Virus record (IMG/VR): IMGVR_UViG_3300045999_009121
Span: 1 to 41,804 of that record
Direction: 5' to 3' (one strand)
Origin: a virus
Length of the DNA: 41,804 bases
This document shows, piece after piece, positions 16,002-23,481 of the stretch. Every line of letters starts with the position of its first letter. Position 1 is the first letter of the stretch. The notes beneath the pieces were generated by a model, which worked only from the letters and a program-made list of their open reading frames with translations, did not search any database and was not told where the DNA came from. The position numbers were made by a program, and so were the translations under genes.

Positions 16002-17225
16002 ATGACATTTAGTTCTCAGTTAGAAGTTATCTTGGGTGTGGAGCTATACCGCCCACGCCCGCAGTACATTGCACGTTACGTCATTCAACCCCAAATCGTT
16101 CACGATTGGTCAATGCAACCTGGTTCGACTGCTCGTATGAAGCGCTTTGGTTACTGGAATGACCCTGGTTCTTATACCCTCTCTGCTCGTCAACGCGATA
16201 AATCACAAGTTATCGGTACTGGTGGTGGTCGTGGATTACCAGAAGAAAGCGTAACTATTACTCTCCAAGAGTTTACTGGCCCTGCTACTGGTAATAGCGC
16301 CAACCCTAATGAACCAGGTGTACTCAAGATTAATATGTATGACCTCATGACCATGCAGAGAAATCTGTATGACATGAGTCGCGCAGACCAGTTTCATCAA
16401 TCCATTGGCTCTGAAACCCTCTTTGAAGACTACCGCCGTTGGAAAGACTCTATCTACATTGGTCTAGCCCTATCCGCTAACCCAGCTACCTCTACTACTG
16501 GTCAAATGGCTAACGATTCTGTAGGTGGGTACTACAACCCTGCTGGTGTTGCCAATGGTGGTACTTACAACGCATCTACAGGCGCACCACGATTAGACTT
16601 TACTAGAGACGTACTCAAGGTTGTCTCTGATATGCGTACTCGTTTAGTGCCTCCTTTCCAAAGCAACTTTGGTGATGTCTATCATGGTTTGGCTGGCCCT
16701 GGGTTTATGCTTCAACTGCAACAAGACTCGCGCTTCCTCCAAGTAACTAGATACCCTGGCATTCCAGTGTCTATGTTGCCTACGAGCGCACAGTCAGCCA
16801 CACTACCACAAATGATGCCCTTGCAAGATTGGACAATGAGTCCTAATGAGCTAGTCAAGACTGGTGGCTTCTATGGTCAAACTGGCTTCATGCACTCTAT
16901 GGTCATGCCCCTAGGCTTTATCATGGGCGGTGTGCGTTGGTTTGAAACTACTAACCTACCTAAAATCCCAGTTACCCTAACTACTTCTGGTCTAGCATCA
17001 CAAGGTTATGCTGATGGTAGTGCAGTAGTACGTCAAGCTGAGTGTGCAATCATCATTGGCAGTAACGCTATTGGTGAAGCTATTTGGGGTGAAGGGCCAA
17101 GAGTCAAGCTAAACAACAACACTGACTATGACCGCTTCCTAATGGCTATTTGGCAAGAGTACGGTGGATACACTCTACTCAACTCCAACAACATCACCGT
17201 GATGCGTACCTTCCAACCATTCTAG
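16002..17225 (+). CDS. Major capsid protein
   Basis: This 407-aa protein follows the scaffold, with size and beta/alpha composition expected of an HK97-fold shell protein (LTFSSQ-type N-terminus, many NP, GG and aromatic residues, E-loop-like MQPGSTARMKRFGYWNDPGS). Its codon choice is noticeably biased (many GCC/ACC/CGT codons), consistent with high expression. A strong 12-bp hairpin lies just after the stop. The assignment comes from gene order, length and composition. Confidence 0.82.
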   Translation: MTFSSQLEVILGVELYRPRPQYIARYVIQPQIVHDWSMQPGSTARMKRFGYWNDPGSYTLSARQRDKSQVIGTGGGRGLPEESVTITLQEFTGPATGNSANPNEPGVLKINMYDLMTMQRNLYDMSRADQFHQSIGSETLFEDYRRWKDSIYIGLALSANPATSTTGQMANDSVGGYYNPAGVANGGTYNASTGAPRLDFTRDVLKVVSDMRTRLVPPFQSNFGDVYHGLAGPGFMLQLQQDSRFLQVTRYPGIPVSMLPTSAQSATLPQMMPLQDWTMSPNELVKTGGFYGQTGFMHSMVMPLGFIMGGVRWFETTNLPKIPVTLTTSGLASQGYADGSAVVRQAECAIIIGSNAIGEAIWGEGPRVKLNNNTDYDRFLMAIWQEYGGYTLLNSNNITVMRTFQPF

Positions 17226-17232
17226 AGCGCCA

Positions 17233-17264
17233 CTAAGGATGTGAGTATTAATTCACATCCTTAG
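17233..17264. terminator. Strong hairpin after the capsid gene
   Basis: CTAAGGATGTGA and TCACATCCTTAG form a perfect 12-bp stem with an 8-nt loop, starting 8 nt after the capsid stop codon. There is no U-tract, so it may act in both directions as a terminator, or stabilise the capsid mRNA. The next intergenic region (18239) begins with the related string TCTAGAGCGC. Confidence 0.6.
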
Positions 17265-17267
17265 GAG

Positions 17268-17468
17268 CTAGTTAGAAGGCTTAAGCAAGTCCATTAGCAT
17301 TCTTAGACCAGCAATAGCCCTGATTATTAAATCAAGTTCGTATTGCTCCATTGCATGAGGCTTCTTCATTTCGTAATCGCATCTCAACTGTAATTCATTG
17401 AGAATTGTGATTTGATTGGACACCAAATCTCTAATATCGTCTAGTTGTTTTTGGTCTAATTCACTCAT
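17268..17468 (-). CDS. Coiled-coil antisense protein B
   Basis: Starting at ATG 17468 (MSELDQKQ) this gives 66 aa. It is helical throughout. The segment KQLDDIRDLVSNQITILNEL matches the layout of the 95-aa protein at 15647-15934, suggesting duplication on either side of the capsid gene. A CGCTACGCTA element lies 25 nt upstream. The function is unknown. Confidence 0.7.
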   Translation of the reverse strand: MSELDQKQLDDIRDLVSNQITILNELQLRCDYEMKKPHAMEQYELDLIIRAIAGLRMLMDLLKPSN

Positions 17469-17493
17469 ACTTAATTCCCATAACATTAATCCC

Positions 17494-17503
17494 TAGCGTA
17501 GCG
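17494..17503 (-). promoter_or_regulatory. CGCTACGCTA element, copy 5
   Basis: On the minus strand this reads GCGCTACGCTAGGGATTAATG, 25 nt upstream of the 66-aa antisense gene. Confidence 0.6.
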
Positions 17504-17534
17504 CCCCTTATCCCTTACCTTTACCCATAGAACT

Positions 17535-18239
17535 ATGTCAGCAACATTCGGTAACTACATTGGCTCTGAGAACGCTGGTCGTCTCATTAACACACCTATC
17601 TCTGGTTCCCTAGGAGCTATTAGTGGTGTGTTTCGAGTAACTACCACACCTCAAACCGTCATCACTGCGCGCGTACCCTCTAACCCACTAGGCACTGATT
17701 CCCTAGCTGGTAGCGAACTCCTCACCATCTCTCCTAACCTAATCATCCCTGATGGTGCTTACGTTACTGAGGTTACTTGGATGCTCCCTGCAAGTTCCTT
17801 TAACCCTGCATCTCAAGCCTATCAATACAACGTATTAACTGGCACTTCTACCAATACACTCAAGGTTGCAACTGCTGACCAAGGTGTAGCTGGTACTGTA
17901 GCTAACTCTCTTGGTGGTCTATCAGCACAAATTCAATCTACTGGCAACTTCTTAGCTGCTGACCATTTCACTGTCCTTGGCAAGGTAATTAACCCCTTTG
18001 CTAATGAAGCTAGTGCGGTAACAGGTCTAGGTGCGTACTCATCTCTTACTGATGCACAACGCACTGTTAACCTGTACTCAACTGTTACTGCTGGCACTAG
18101 CGCTGGTAGTGGTATCTATGTAGCTAATATCCCTACGGGGTTTGGTTATCCTCAATATGTGGATGTCCCTATCCAAATCAAGTATTGGCTACCTCCTACT
18201 GTTGATGCACTCTCCTTCATCTATGGTCAGATTATCTAG
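17535..18239 (+). CDS. Structural protein downstream of capsid (head decoration candidate)
   Basis: This 234-aa protein is rich in Thr, Ser, Gly and Ala with alternating hydrophobic residues, so largely beta. It follows the major capsid gene and shares its expression-type codon bias. A decoration or auxiliary head protein is the natural candidate, but no signature motif was seen. A terminator-like hairpin follows. Confidence 0.6.
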   Translation: MSATFGNYIGSENAGRLINTPISGSLGAISGVFRVTTTPQTVITARVPSNPLGTDSLAGSELLTISPNLIIPDGAYVTEVTWMLPASSFNPASQAYQYNVLTGTSTNTLKVATADQGVAGTVANSLGGLSAQIQSTGNFLAADHFTVLGKVINPFANEASAVTGLGAYSSLTDAQRTVNLYSTVTAGTSAGSGIYVANIPTGFGYPQYVDVPIQIKYWLPPTVDALSFIYGQII

Positions 18240-18267
18240 AGCGCACCAATAGATGTGAATATCTTAG

Positions 18268-18298
18268 AAAGCCCTTTCCTACTATGGATGGGGCTTTT
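18268..18298. terminator. Terminator-like hairpin
   Basis: AAAGCCC (18268-18274) pairs with GGGCTTT (18291-18297) across a 16-nt loop, and CTTTTCT follows on the plus strand. It sits between convergent genes, ending 7 nt before the minus-strand stop at 18305. It is a plausible intrinsic terminator for the capsid/decoration transcript. Confidence 0.55.
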
Positions 18299-18304
18299 CT
18301 GTGC

Positions 18305-18547
18305 CTAATGCTCTCTATAGACTTTAAAGGTGTAAGTATCTACACCCTTCCTTCTAAAGCAAGCAACTATGTACTTGTACTTAATGCTAGGGTCACTAGG
18401 CTTAAACGTTGATGCGTAACAATATTGCTCTGTATCTACATTGCCTGTACCAGATATCTTGCCGCTAGCTATCACTTTATTAACCATACTTACAGCTTCG
18501 TAATCACTTAGTCCATCGGCATTGTTGTGGATAATAATCTTACTCAT
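18305..18547 (-). CDS. Small antisense hypothetical protein
   Basis: Starting at ATG 18547 (MSKIIIHNN) this gives 80 aa. The start overlaps the stop of the upstream minus-strand gene. It is beta-rich and ends in a run of aromatic and basic residues (RRKGVDTYTFKVYREH). The family is not recognised. It is the second gene of a two-gene antisense cassette. Confidence 0.65.
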   Translation of the reverse strand: MSKIIIHNNADGLSDYEAVSMVNKVIASGKISGTGNVDTEQYCYASTFKPSDPSIKYKYIVACFRRKGVDTYTFKVYREH

Positions 18548-18740
18548 CAACAACCTCTGTAGTTGTGAAAATCGTTTGCTTAACTAATCTGTGTTGTCTT
18601 GGTCTTCTGGCTCTATAAGCTGCCAATAATCGTAAAGCGAAAGGAAGATTATCATCTATGTCAGAATTTGCACTTGCTTGAGTCCATTCGTCTGTAGAGG
18701 TTAAATGTTCAATGACATATTTAACTTTAATTGTTTCCAT
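18540..18740 (-). CDS. Small D-W/R-VK family antisense protein
   Basis: This 66-aa protein has the pattern YVIEHLTSTDEWTQ...HRLVKQTIFTTTEVVDE. It shares T-x-D-x-W, a central helix and R-x-VK-x-T with the minus-strand proteins at 10750-10941 and 20812-21003. A CGCTACGCTA element lies 27 nt upstream. Proteins with such endings are common small phage proteins of unknown role. Confidence 0.7.
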   Translation of the reverse strand: METIKVKYVIEHLTSTDEWTQASANSDIDDNLPFALRLLAAYRARRPRQHRLVKQTIFTTTEVVDE

Positions 18741-18767
18741 ATATACTTTTAGTCTTTAATTCCCCCA

Positions 18768-18777
18768 TAGCGTAGCG
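18768..18777 (-). promoter_or_regulatory. CGCTACGCTA element, copy 6
   Basis: On the minus strand this reads CGCTACGCTATGGGGGAATT, 27 nt upstream of the two-gene antisense cassette. Confidence 0.6.
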
Positions 18778-18778
18778 T

Positions 18779-18790
18779 AGGGTATCATTG
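18779..18790 (+). promoter_or_regulatory. Possible late promoter (GGTATCATTG)
   Basis: GGTATCATTGAAC lies 25-36 nt before the plus-strand ATG at 18815. It resembles GGTATAATGTGG at 32282 and GGTATGATTAG at 2870, also before plus-strand genes. It is weak evidence for a common late -10. Confidence 0.3.
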
Positions 18791-18814
18791 AACTAACACT
18801 ATTATTGACCTGAT

Positions 18815-19123
18815 ATGGCTAACCGCATTGCATCGCAAAACCCATTTATCCTACTCCCTCGCTATGGTGAGAAGTATGAGGGCATGGCTAGGCAAATTAA
18901 GGATGTTATAGGTGTTGCTAGACAACAAGCAAGAAGTCCTGAAGACTTAGCCTTTGCGGAGTATGTAGCTTCTAACACGGTAGGGGCTAGAATGGGTCGT
19001 GCTATCAATAGGAGACAAGTAGCTATGCGCCCTGATATTAAGGGGCAATTATTAAATGACCAGTATTTCGGGGCAGGAACAACTATTGACCCCATTCTTT
19101 CTACCCTACAAGGCAGGATTTGA
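18815..19123 (+). CDS. Hypothetical protein upstream of the ADP-ribosyltransferase
   Basis: This 102-aa, basic, helical protein (ARQQARSPEDLAFAEYVASN) has a TGA stop 7 nt before the ATG of the ADP-ribosyltransferase-like gene, which is in another frame. The two could be a cotranscribed pair, or a once-continuous gene split by a frameshift. The N-terminal part might guide the enzyme into the virion. No family was recognised. Confidence 0.6.
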   Translation: MANRIASQNPFILLPRYGEKYEGMARQIKDVIGVARQQARSPEDLAFAEYVASNTVGARMGRAINRRQVAMRPDIKGQLLNDQYFGAGTTIDPILSTLQGRI

Positions 19124-19130
19124 CAGGACA

Positions 19131-19901
19131 ATGAATGACTTCCTTTCAAGCAGGATAATCCCGTACAAGGGGGATATGGTAGAAAAAGTAGCAGGGATTG
19201 ACTACCAAGACAGGTTAGCATCTATAGCTCACATACCTAAGATGATGGAAAGATGGGAGAATCTACCCAAAGTAGAAAAGACTGTGCATAGGGGTATTGC
19301 TGATGATAGATTCTTCTGGACTAAAGACAAAGAACCTCAAGCTAGGTTTACTAGTGCATCTCAAGATTTAGGTATTGCCCAAAGATTCGCTCAGGCTGGC
19401 AGACCAGAAGGGGGACAAGTAGTTACTATTGCATCTAACACAGGCAGGAGACTGGCAGTAAAAGATGGCGAAGAAGAAGTATTGTTTGCTCCTATGACAA
19501 GCTTTGTTAAGTTGACCCATCCTGACTTACATATTGTTCAAAACAAAGCTTTGAAAGGAGAAACTTTGACCGAGAAAGAGTCAAGAATTTTGAACAGGAC
19601 TGTTTATATGGATAAACAAGTGTCTAAGCTCCCTGCAATTCCAAGCTACGAAGAACTTAAGGTACTGTCTAAACAATATGGCAGGAAAGCAAAACACAAT
19701 GAAATACTTAAAGGTATTGATTACGCTAAAGCTAAATGGAGTTGGACTGAAGCCCCTCAAGAAGCAATACAAGAAAGTCTCTCAAATCTAGAAGCATTAG
19801 CAAATAAGGTAAAAGGAGATTATGATTACAGAGAGGTTAAGCAAGCCCTATCAAAACAGTATGATTTTATAGACAGCTTCGTAGATGAAATACCCTTTTA
19901 A
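19131..19901 (+). CDS. Probable ADP-ribosyltransferase (R-S-E type)
   Basis: Starting at ATG 19131 this gives 256 aa; an ATG at 19056 in the same frame would overlap the previous gene by 68 nt. Three ART signatures appear in order: VHRG with Arg54, FTSASQDLGIAQRFA (Ser75/Ser77, the STS-type strand) and GEEEVLFAP with E114-x-E116 (the ExE motif). This is the layout of arginine-type mono-ADP-ribosyltransferases such as T4 Alt/ModA. Placement among structural genes suggests that it may be packaged and injected to modify host proteins. The target is unknown. Confidence 0.75.
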   Translation: MNDFLSSRIIPYKGDMVEKVAGIDYQDRLASIAHIPKMMERWENLPKVEKTVHRGIADDRFFWTKDKEPQARFTSASQDLGIAQRFAQAGRPEGGQVVTIASNTGRRLAVKDGEEEVLFAPMTSFVKLTHPDLHIVQNKALKGETLTEKESRILNRTVYMDKQVSKLPAIPSYEELKVLSKQYGRKAKHNEILKGIDYAKAKWSWTEAPQEAIQESLSNLEALANKVKGDYDYREVKQALSKQYDFIDSFVDEIPF

Positions 19902-19913
19902 ACTCTCAACCAC

Positions 19914-20351
19914 ATGGAAAAAGTAATACACAAAACTAAAGGGCTATGTACTATCTGGTCAGAGTTCAATGACTACTATGTACTCATAGACTCTAATGGC
20001 AAGAAGTTCCAGTCCCAATCACATGAGTTCACTAGACCTATCGATGTCAACTCAACTGAAGTACCAGCACACCTATCTTTCCTAGAGCAATGCTTCAAAG
20101 CTGATGTTGATAGACACCCCATAGATATCAATGACAACTCACTCCTCACGGATGACGTAGTTAAAGCTTTGGGGCTAGATGAAGATATAGCAAGGGTAAT
20201 CGTAATAAATCGCCCTACTAGGGGATACCTTGATTACCCTCACCTATTAGACATCCTAACCGTTAACAACGTAACCCTAGACCATAAGACCATAGAACAC
20301 TTCAAGTCTAAGTGTCTCATCATCTTTGGTGGTGTTGAGGAGTTGTATTAA
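19914..20351 (+). CDS. HhH-like structural paralog 1
   Basis: This 145-aa protein has residues 1-40 that look like a small beta domain (KTKGLCTIWSEF...YVLIDSNGKKFQS). Residues about 80-140 hold a helix-hairpin-helix-like segment (LDEDIARVIVINRPTRGYLD, then HLLDIL). It is paralogous to the next gene along its whole length. HhH modules bind DNA backbone, so a head-tail or DNA-end-binding role is possible; this is inference. Confidence 0.7.
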   Translation: MEKVIHKTKGLCTIWSEFNDYYVLIDSNGKKFQSQSHEFTRPIDVNSTEVPAHLSFLEQCFKADVDRHPIDINDNSLLTDDVVKALGLDEDIARVIVINRPTRGYLDYPHLLDILTVNNVTLDHKTIEHFKSKCLIIFGGVEELY

Positions 20352-20383
20352 AGTAGAATTAAACAAGTAATAGAGTGACATTA

Positions 20384-20815
20384 ATGAACGCACCACAAGT
20401 ACAACATCGCACCAAAGGGCTATGCACCGTCCTCAATGAGTTCAGCACATACCTTTATCTTCAAGCTTCTGATGGTAGTAGGTTTGAATCGGGCCTAAAC
20501 GATATTATCCAAACCTTTACTGCCACAACCCCAGTCATTGTCACACCTACTCCCACCATAGCTAATAGCCCTGCACAAGTACAGGTCAACATCAATGATG
20601 AGTCCTTAACTGCCACTGACTTAGCTGAGTTAGTAAGAGGTATAGGTCGTGTTATTGCTAAGGGTATCATCACTAACCGCCCTAGTGGTGGCTATACATC
20701 TTTGGAACACTTAGTTGAAGTACTAACTGAAGCTAAGGTCAACTTTAACCAAACTACTATTGACGCTATCAAAGCCGATAACTCACTTGTGTTTGGGAAT
20801 GTTGTGTCAAGTTAA
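20384..20815 (+). CDS. HhH-like structural paralog 2
   Basis: Starting at ATG 20384 this gives 143 aa. It shares TKGLCT--EF-Y--L---G--F-S, the IND-SLT segment and the NRP-GGY--LEHLVEVL helix-hairpin-helix-like part with the preceding gene. A Thr/Pro-rich linker separates the two parts. RGIGRVIAKGIITNRPSGGY resembles the GIG--A--I---R---G core of ComEA-like HhH domains. Tandem duplication is clear; the function is inferred only. Confidence 0.7.
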   Translation: MNAPQVQHRTKGLCTVLNEFSTYLYLQASDGSRFESGLNDIIQTFTATTPVIVTPTPTIANSPAQVQVNINDESLTATDLAELVRGIGRVIAKGIITNRPSGGYTSLEHLVEVLTEAKVNFNQTTIDAIKADNSLVFGNVVSS

Positions 20816-21003
20816 TCTATTACTATTTCAGATACAGTAGTAGTTCTTTTGACGACTCTATACTTTATCCCATCTAAGTCTTTAGATTGGATAGCAAAGT
20901 ACACCTCGTCCAGTGTAAGGTGCTTAATATCGGTATCAACCCACATATCTTCTGTGATGAAGTATTGGACTAAATAAATAGTTGTTTCTTTTTCTACCCA
21001 CAT
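20812..21003 (-). CDS. Small D-W/R-VK family antisense protein
   Basis: This 63-aa protein has the pattern YLVQYFITEDMWVD...KYRVVKRTTTVSEIVID, in the same family as those at 10750-10941 and 18540-18740. Unlike most antisense genes here, it has no CGCTACGCTA element: only 10 nt separate its ATG from the divergent plus-strand ATG at 21014. Its expression must therefore be driven differently. Confidence 0.7.
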   Translation of the reverse strand: MWVEKETTIYLVQYFITEDMWVDTDIKHLTLDEVYFAIQSKDLDGIKYRVVKRTTTVSEIVID

Positions 21004-21013
21004 GGCTTAAATA

Positions 21014-21478
21014 ATGGAACTTTCTGAACGTGATAAATCAAGGGTGCGCTTCCACTTAGGATACGCTGACTATGCTGGGATACAAGCGGGAGAGGTTGAG
21101 CAACTAGAGTTTGCTATGTCTACTGTTAGAGATGAGACTGTCCTCACCTATATCCGTAGTTACTTAGACACCCTAGATGCTATCTTTGACCTCTCAGACC
21201 CTACTAATCCAGATAGCTATACTCAAATACAACTCTTTGCAGGGGACATTAACCGTACCCGCACAGATAAGTCTCCCATTCAAACAATGAAGCTATGGGG
21301 GACTATCTATGATGCGTACTGTGATAAGTTAGCCAACACTTTATATGTCACCAACTTTAGGAATAAAGACTATGCCTATAGGTTTGCTAGAGGTAGTTCA
21401 GCCTATATCAATGCAGTGCCAGGAATGGCAGTTCCTAACGTTGGTAGTCGCATCTTTATGCATTCGTATTTAGCTTAA
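21014..21478 (+). CDS. Head-completion/neck protein candidate
   Basis: This 154-aa helical protein starts MELSERDKSRVRFHLGY, a style common to small head-tail connector or adaptor proteins that follow the capsid genes (helix, turn, LE-A, repeated helices). Its position between capsid and tail genes supports a neck role. No decisive motif was seen. Confidence 0.5.
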   Translation: MELSERDKSRVRFHLGYADYAGIQAGEVEQLEFAMSTVRDETVLTYIRSYLDTLDAIFDLSDPTNPDSYTQIQLFAGDINRTRTDKSPIQTMKLWGTIYDAYCDKLANTLYVTNFRNKDYAYRFARGSSAYINAVPGMAVPNVGSRIFMHSYLA

Positions 21479-21511
21479 TAGCTATAGACATAGTGGGAGT
21501 CTCTATTGTGT

Positions 21512-21589
21512 ATGCCCCAAAACACCTACATTTTTCAACTCGCCATTCCCAAGCCCAACACCAAGCAGGAAAGAATGAAAGCCAAATAG
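21512..21589 (+). CDS. Doubtful 25-aa ORF in an intergenic stretch
   Basis: This ORF has an ATG start and 25 codons, with CCC/ACC/AAG-rich codon choice unlike the neighbours and no close ribosome binding site. The 163-nt gap 21479-21641 otherwise holds a 12-bp palindrome, ATCTATATAGAT, near 21615. I list it only so the gap is described. Confidence 0.12.
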   Translation: MPQNTYIFQLAIPKPNTKQERMKAK

Positions 21590-21641
21590 CTATATTGCCT
21601 AACTCTATAATGATTAATCTATATAGATGCTAGGTCTAAAC

Positions 21642-21926
21642 TTAATCTTCGTTTACTTTAACCCTCTCTTTAAGGAACTCAAGGCAACTATCAAGTAAAG
21701 CTTTGAGGTTAGGACTCCATAGAACATAAGTCTCTTGCTCCCAAGATAGCCTAATCTTCCAACCATTTCCTTTAGCGTGACCATCAACACTAACGCCACA
21801 GTCATCTAGCTCTGACTTATATCTAATGCCACTGTAGTAGCATAGGTCTGGGTCTAGCTTAGATAGGAATGTGTGTAGGTCATGATGGAGAGCTACGTTT
21901 ATGTCGTTAACAAATGTCTCAGTCAT
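21642..21926 (-). CDS. Antisense hypothetical protein
   Basis: Starting at ATG 21926 (MTETFVND) this gives 94 aa, with GGGAGA about 10 nt upstream. Its start overlaps the stop of a 30-aa membrane peptide. A mixed beta region (GNGWKIRLSWEQETYVLWSP) is followed by a C-terminal helix ending ERVKVNED. The family is not recognised. Confidence 0.65.
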   Translation of the reverse strand: MTETFVNDINVALHHDLHTFLSKLDPDLCYYSGIRYKSELDDCGVSVDGHAKGNGWKIRLSWEQETYVLWSPNLKALLDSCLEFLKERVKVNED

Positions 21927-22011
21927 CTTTGTGTGTCTCCCAGTACAAGGCTTTAGCAATCCATATAAGGATTATTAGTATTAGTCGTGCATCCATAAAG
22001 TAAAGTATCAT
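21919..22011 (-). CDS. 30-aa single-span membrane peptide
   Basis: An ATG gives MILYFMDARLILIILIWIAK plus a polar tail, ending in TGA that overlaps the next minus-strand gene. One hydrophobic helix is obvious. A CGCTACGCTA element lies only 15 nt upstream, so it is the promoter-proximal gene of this cassette. It is probably an inner-membrane peptide; the function is unknown. Confidence 0.55.
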   Translation of the reverse strand: MILYFMDARLILIILIWIAKALYWETHKDD

Positions 22012-22026
22012 AAGTGTATCAACCAA

Positions 22027-22036
22027 TAGCGTAGCG
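22027..22036 (-). promoter_or_regulatory. CGCTACGCTA element, copy 7
   Basis: On the minus strand this reads AAGACGCTACGCTATTGG, 15 nt upstream of the 30-aa membrane peptide. That gap is the shortest of the set. Confidence 0.6.
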
Positions 22037-22124
22037 TCTTTACGCAGTAGCTCCCATTAGTTGACCGTGTAATAGGGTAAACTATTGTCTTGTAACAGTC
22101 CTTTAGTATGAGAACTACTTCGTA

Positions 22125-22589
22125 ATGGCATCCCCCAACACTGAACCTATCTTTAAAAAGATACCATTTAAAGCAATAGTATCTTTAAGTGATCAAGTCA
22201 TCCCTCGTAATGGTGGAGACACTACTAGCTCTGCACTACTCCTTGTCCAAGCTGGACAAAATGGGTTAATCATAGAATGTATCCAAGCAATACCTGTAGC
22301 AACTAGTGGTACTGTACCTACTACGGTGCTACGTCTCCTAAAGAAAGGAGCTAATAGTAATAGACTCACCCTATGCTTGCCAGAGGTACAGCTAGTATCT
22401 ATTGACTCCGCATCAGTTAATGATGCTACAGCCTTAGTAACTATTAATGTACCTCTGCCTGATTCAATACAAGGTGTGTTAGGAACTAAAGCGTTACTAC
22501 TAGGCCCTAACGAATCCCTATACGCTGCTCTCTCCCAAAGTGTTAGTCCCAATGGGTATAACATCACTGCCCAAGGTGGGTTCTATTAG
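22125..22589 (+). CDS. Structural protein, beta-rich
   Basis: This 154-aa protein is dominated by beta-type alternation and Thr/Ser/Val (ALLLVQAGQNGLIIECIQAI), typical of small tail or head-fibre domains. It lies within the plus-strand tail module. Its stop overlaps that of a convergent 27-aa membrane peptide. No precise family is claimed. Confidence 0.6.
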   Translation: MASPNTEPIFKKIPFKAIVSLSDQVIPRNGGDTTSSALLLVQAGQNGLIIECIQAIPVATSGTVPTTVLRLLKKGANSNRLTLCLPEVQLVSIDSASVNDATALVTINVPLPDSIQGVLGTKALLLGPNESLYAALSQSVSPNGYNITAQGGFY

Positions 22590-22669
22590 AGCTTACCAAT
22601 GATTAGTTGACCTAGTAACCCAACAAGTACCCCTATCAGCGCACAGTAAATAACGTAATCCAAACTCAT
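22586..22669 (-). CDS. 27-aa membrane peptide, divergent with the next gene by one base
   Basis: An ATG gives 27 aa (MSLDYVIYCALIGVLVGLLG then QLIIGKL) with one clear hydrophobic helix. Its ATG ends 1 nt before the ATG of the plus-strand gene at 22671, so each gene's 5' region lies in the other's coding sequence. No repeated element precedes it. It resembles the other minus-strand membrane peptides here in size and placement. Confidence 0.5.
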   Translation of the reverse strand: MSLDYVIYCALIGVLVGLLGQLIIGKL

Positions 22670-22670
22670 T

Positions 22671-23123
22671 ATGGCATCCTACCGTTTCAATCGATTTGCT
22701 AATGACATTGCTCGCGTCAATGTCAACCTTACTTCTGACTCTTTCTACATTGCACTTGTAACCGCACTACCATCTACATCAGTATCAACTAGGGCTGACC
22801 TGACAAACGAAGTAGCTGGTGGTTCTTATGTGCGTAAAAATTTAGTTAAGACCACTGGCACTAATCCTGCGGTGTACCTATCTAACTCCTCTGCATTACG
22901 CTTTGACAACACAATATGGACAGCACTATGGGCTGCCACTGCTGCTCCTATTGTTGGTGGTGTAATCTTTAAGGGAACAGTAGCAGGTTCGGCTAGTACC
23001 GACATTGCACTAGGCTTTGTTGAATTAGTACCAGCCTACACACCTCCAACATCGCCTAGCCCAAGCCCTGCTACATTTACCTTTGTATGGAATACGGCAG
23101 GGGCTATATTCTTAGGGCAGTAG
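22671..23123 (+). CDS. Tail/structural protein (MASYRFN type)
   Basis: This 150-aa protein starts MASYRFNRFANDIARVNVNL and continues DSFYIALVTALPS. That opening is familiar from small phage structural proteins found with tail genes. A Pro/Ser-rich loop near residue 125 precedes a final beta segment. Its stop abuts the stop of the convergent minus-strand gene. Confidence 0.6.
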   Translation: MASYRFNRFANDIARVNVNLTSDSFYIALVTALPSTSVSTRADLTNEVAGGSYVRKNLVKTTGTNPAVYLSNSSALRFDNTIWTALWAATAAPIVGGVIFKGTVAGSASTDIALGFVELVPAYTPPTSPSPSPATFTFVWNTAGAIFLGQ

Positions 23124-23432
23124 TTAAGGGACGATAATTAGCCCTTTGTTTTCTATTAATGGCTTAGGATTGATAGTATCTACCTCGACCACATCATCAA
23201 CATCGCCCCTAACAAAGCTCTTGACCACAGGCATATCCCATAGCTCTTTAGGGATAGGGATGTTCTGAGCTAGGCAAATGCTGATAGTTCCATATATCTC
23301 ACCTAGGACAAAGATGGAGTAGTAATGTCCAAGAATCACTTGCCTTTTTTCATCGCTAATATCTTCAGGCAGTTTGATATGTGGGAGTAAATTCTCATCA
23401 AACACTTCTTGCGGGTCTTTAACTTGTAGCAT
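23124..23432 (-). CDS. Antisense hypothetical protein
   Basis: This 102-aa protein has an acidic N-terminus, then a hydrophobic helix (YYSIFVLGEIYGTISICLAQ) and a polar C-terminus. A CGCTACGCTA element lies 35 nt upstream. It is directly convergent with the preceding plus-strand gene, with no spacer. The function is unknown. Confidence 0.65.
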   Translation of the reverse strand: MLQVKDPQEVFDENLLPHIKLPEDISDEKRQVILGHYYSIFVLGEIYGTISICLAQNIPIPKELWDMPVVKSFVRGDVDDVVEVDTINPKPLIENKGLIIVP

Positions 23433-23467
23433 TTAGTTCTCTAGTATTATTAAATAAATCTCTCCCC

Positions 23468-23477
23468 TAGCGTAGCG
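23468..23477 (-). promoter_or_regulatory. CGCTACGCTA element, copy 8
   Basis: On the minus strand this reads AAGACGCTACGCTAGGGGAG, 35 nt upstream of the 102-aa antisense gene and 4 nt from the plus-strand ATG at 23482. Confidence 0.6.
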
Positions 23478-23481
23478 TCTT

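Noticed and set aside
18815-19901. A single gene split by a sequencing frameshift (102-aa ORF plus ADP-ribosyltransferase ORF)
   Set aside because: The second ORF has its own ATG 7 nt after the first stop with an AGGA nearby, and the tight spacing fits normal operon coupling. It cannot be excluded, but no slippery site was seen.
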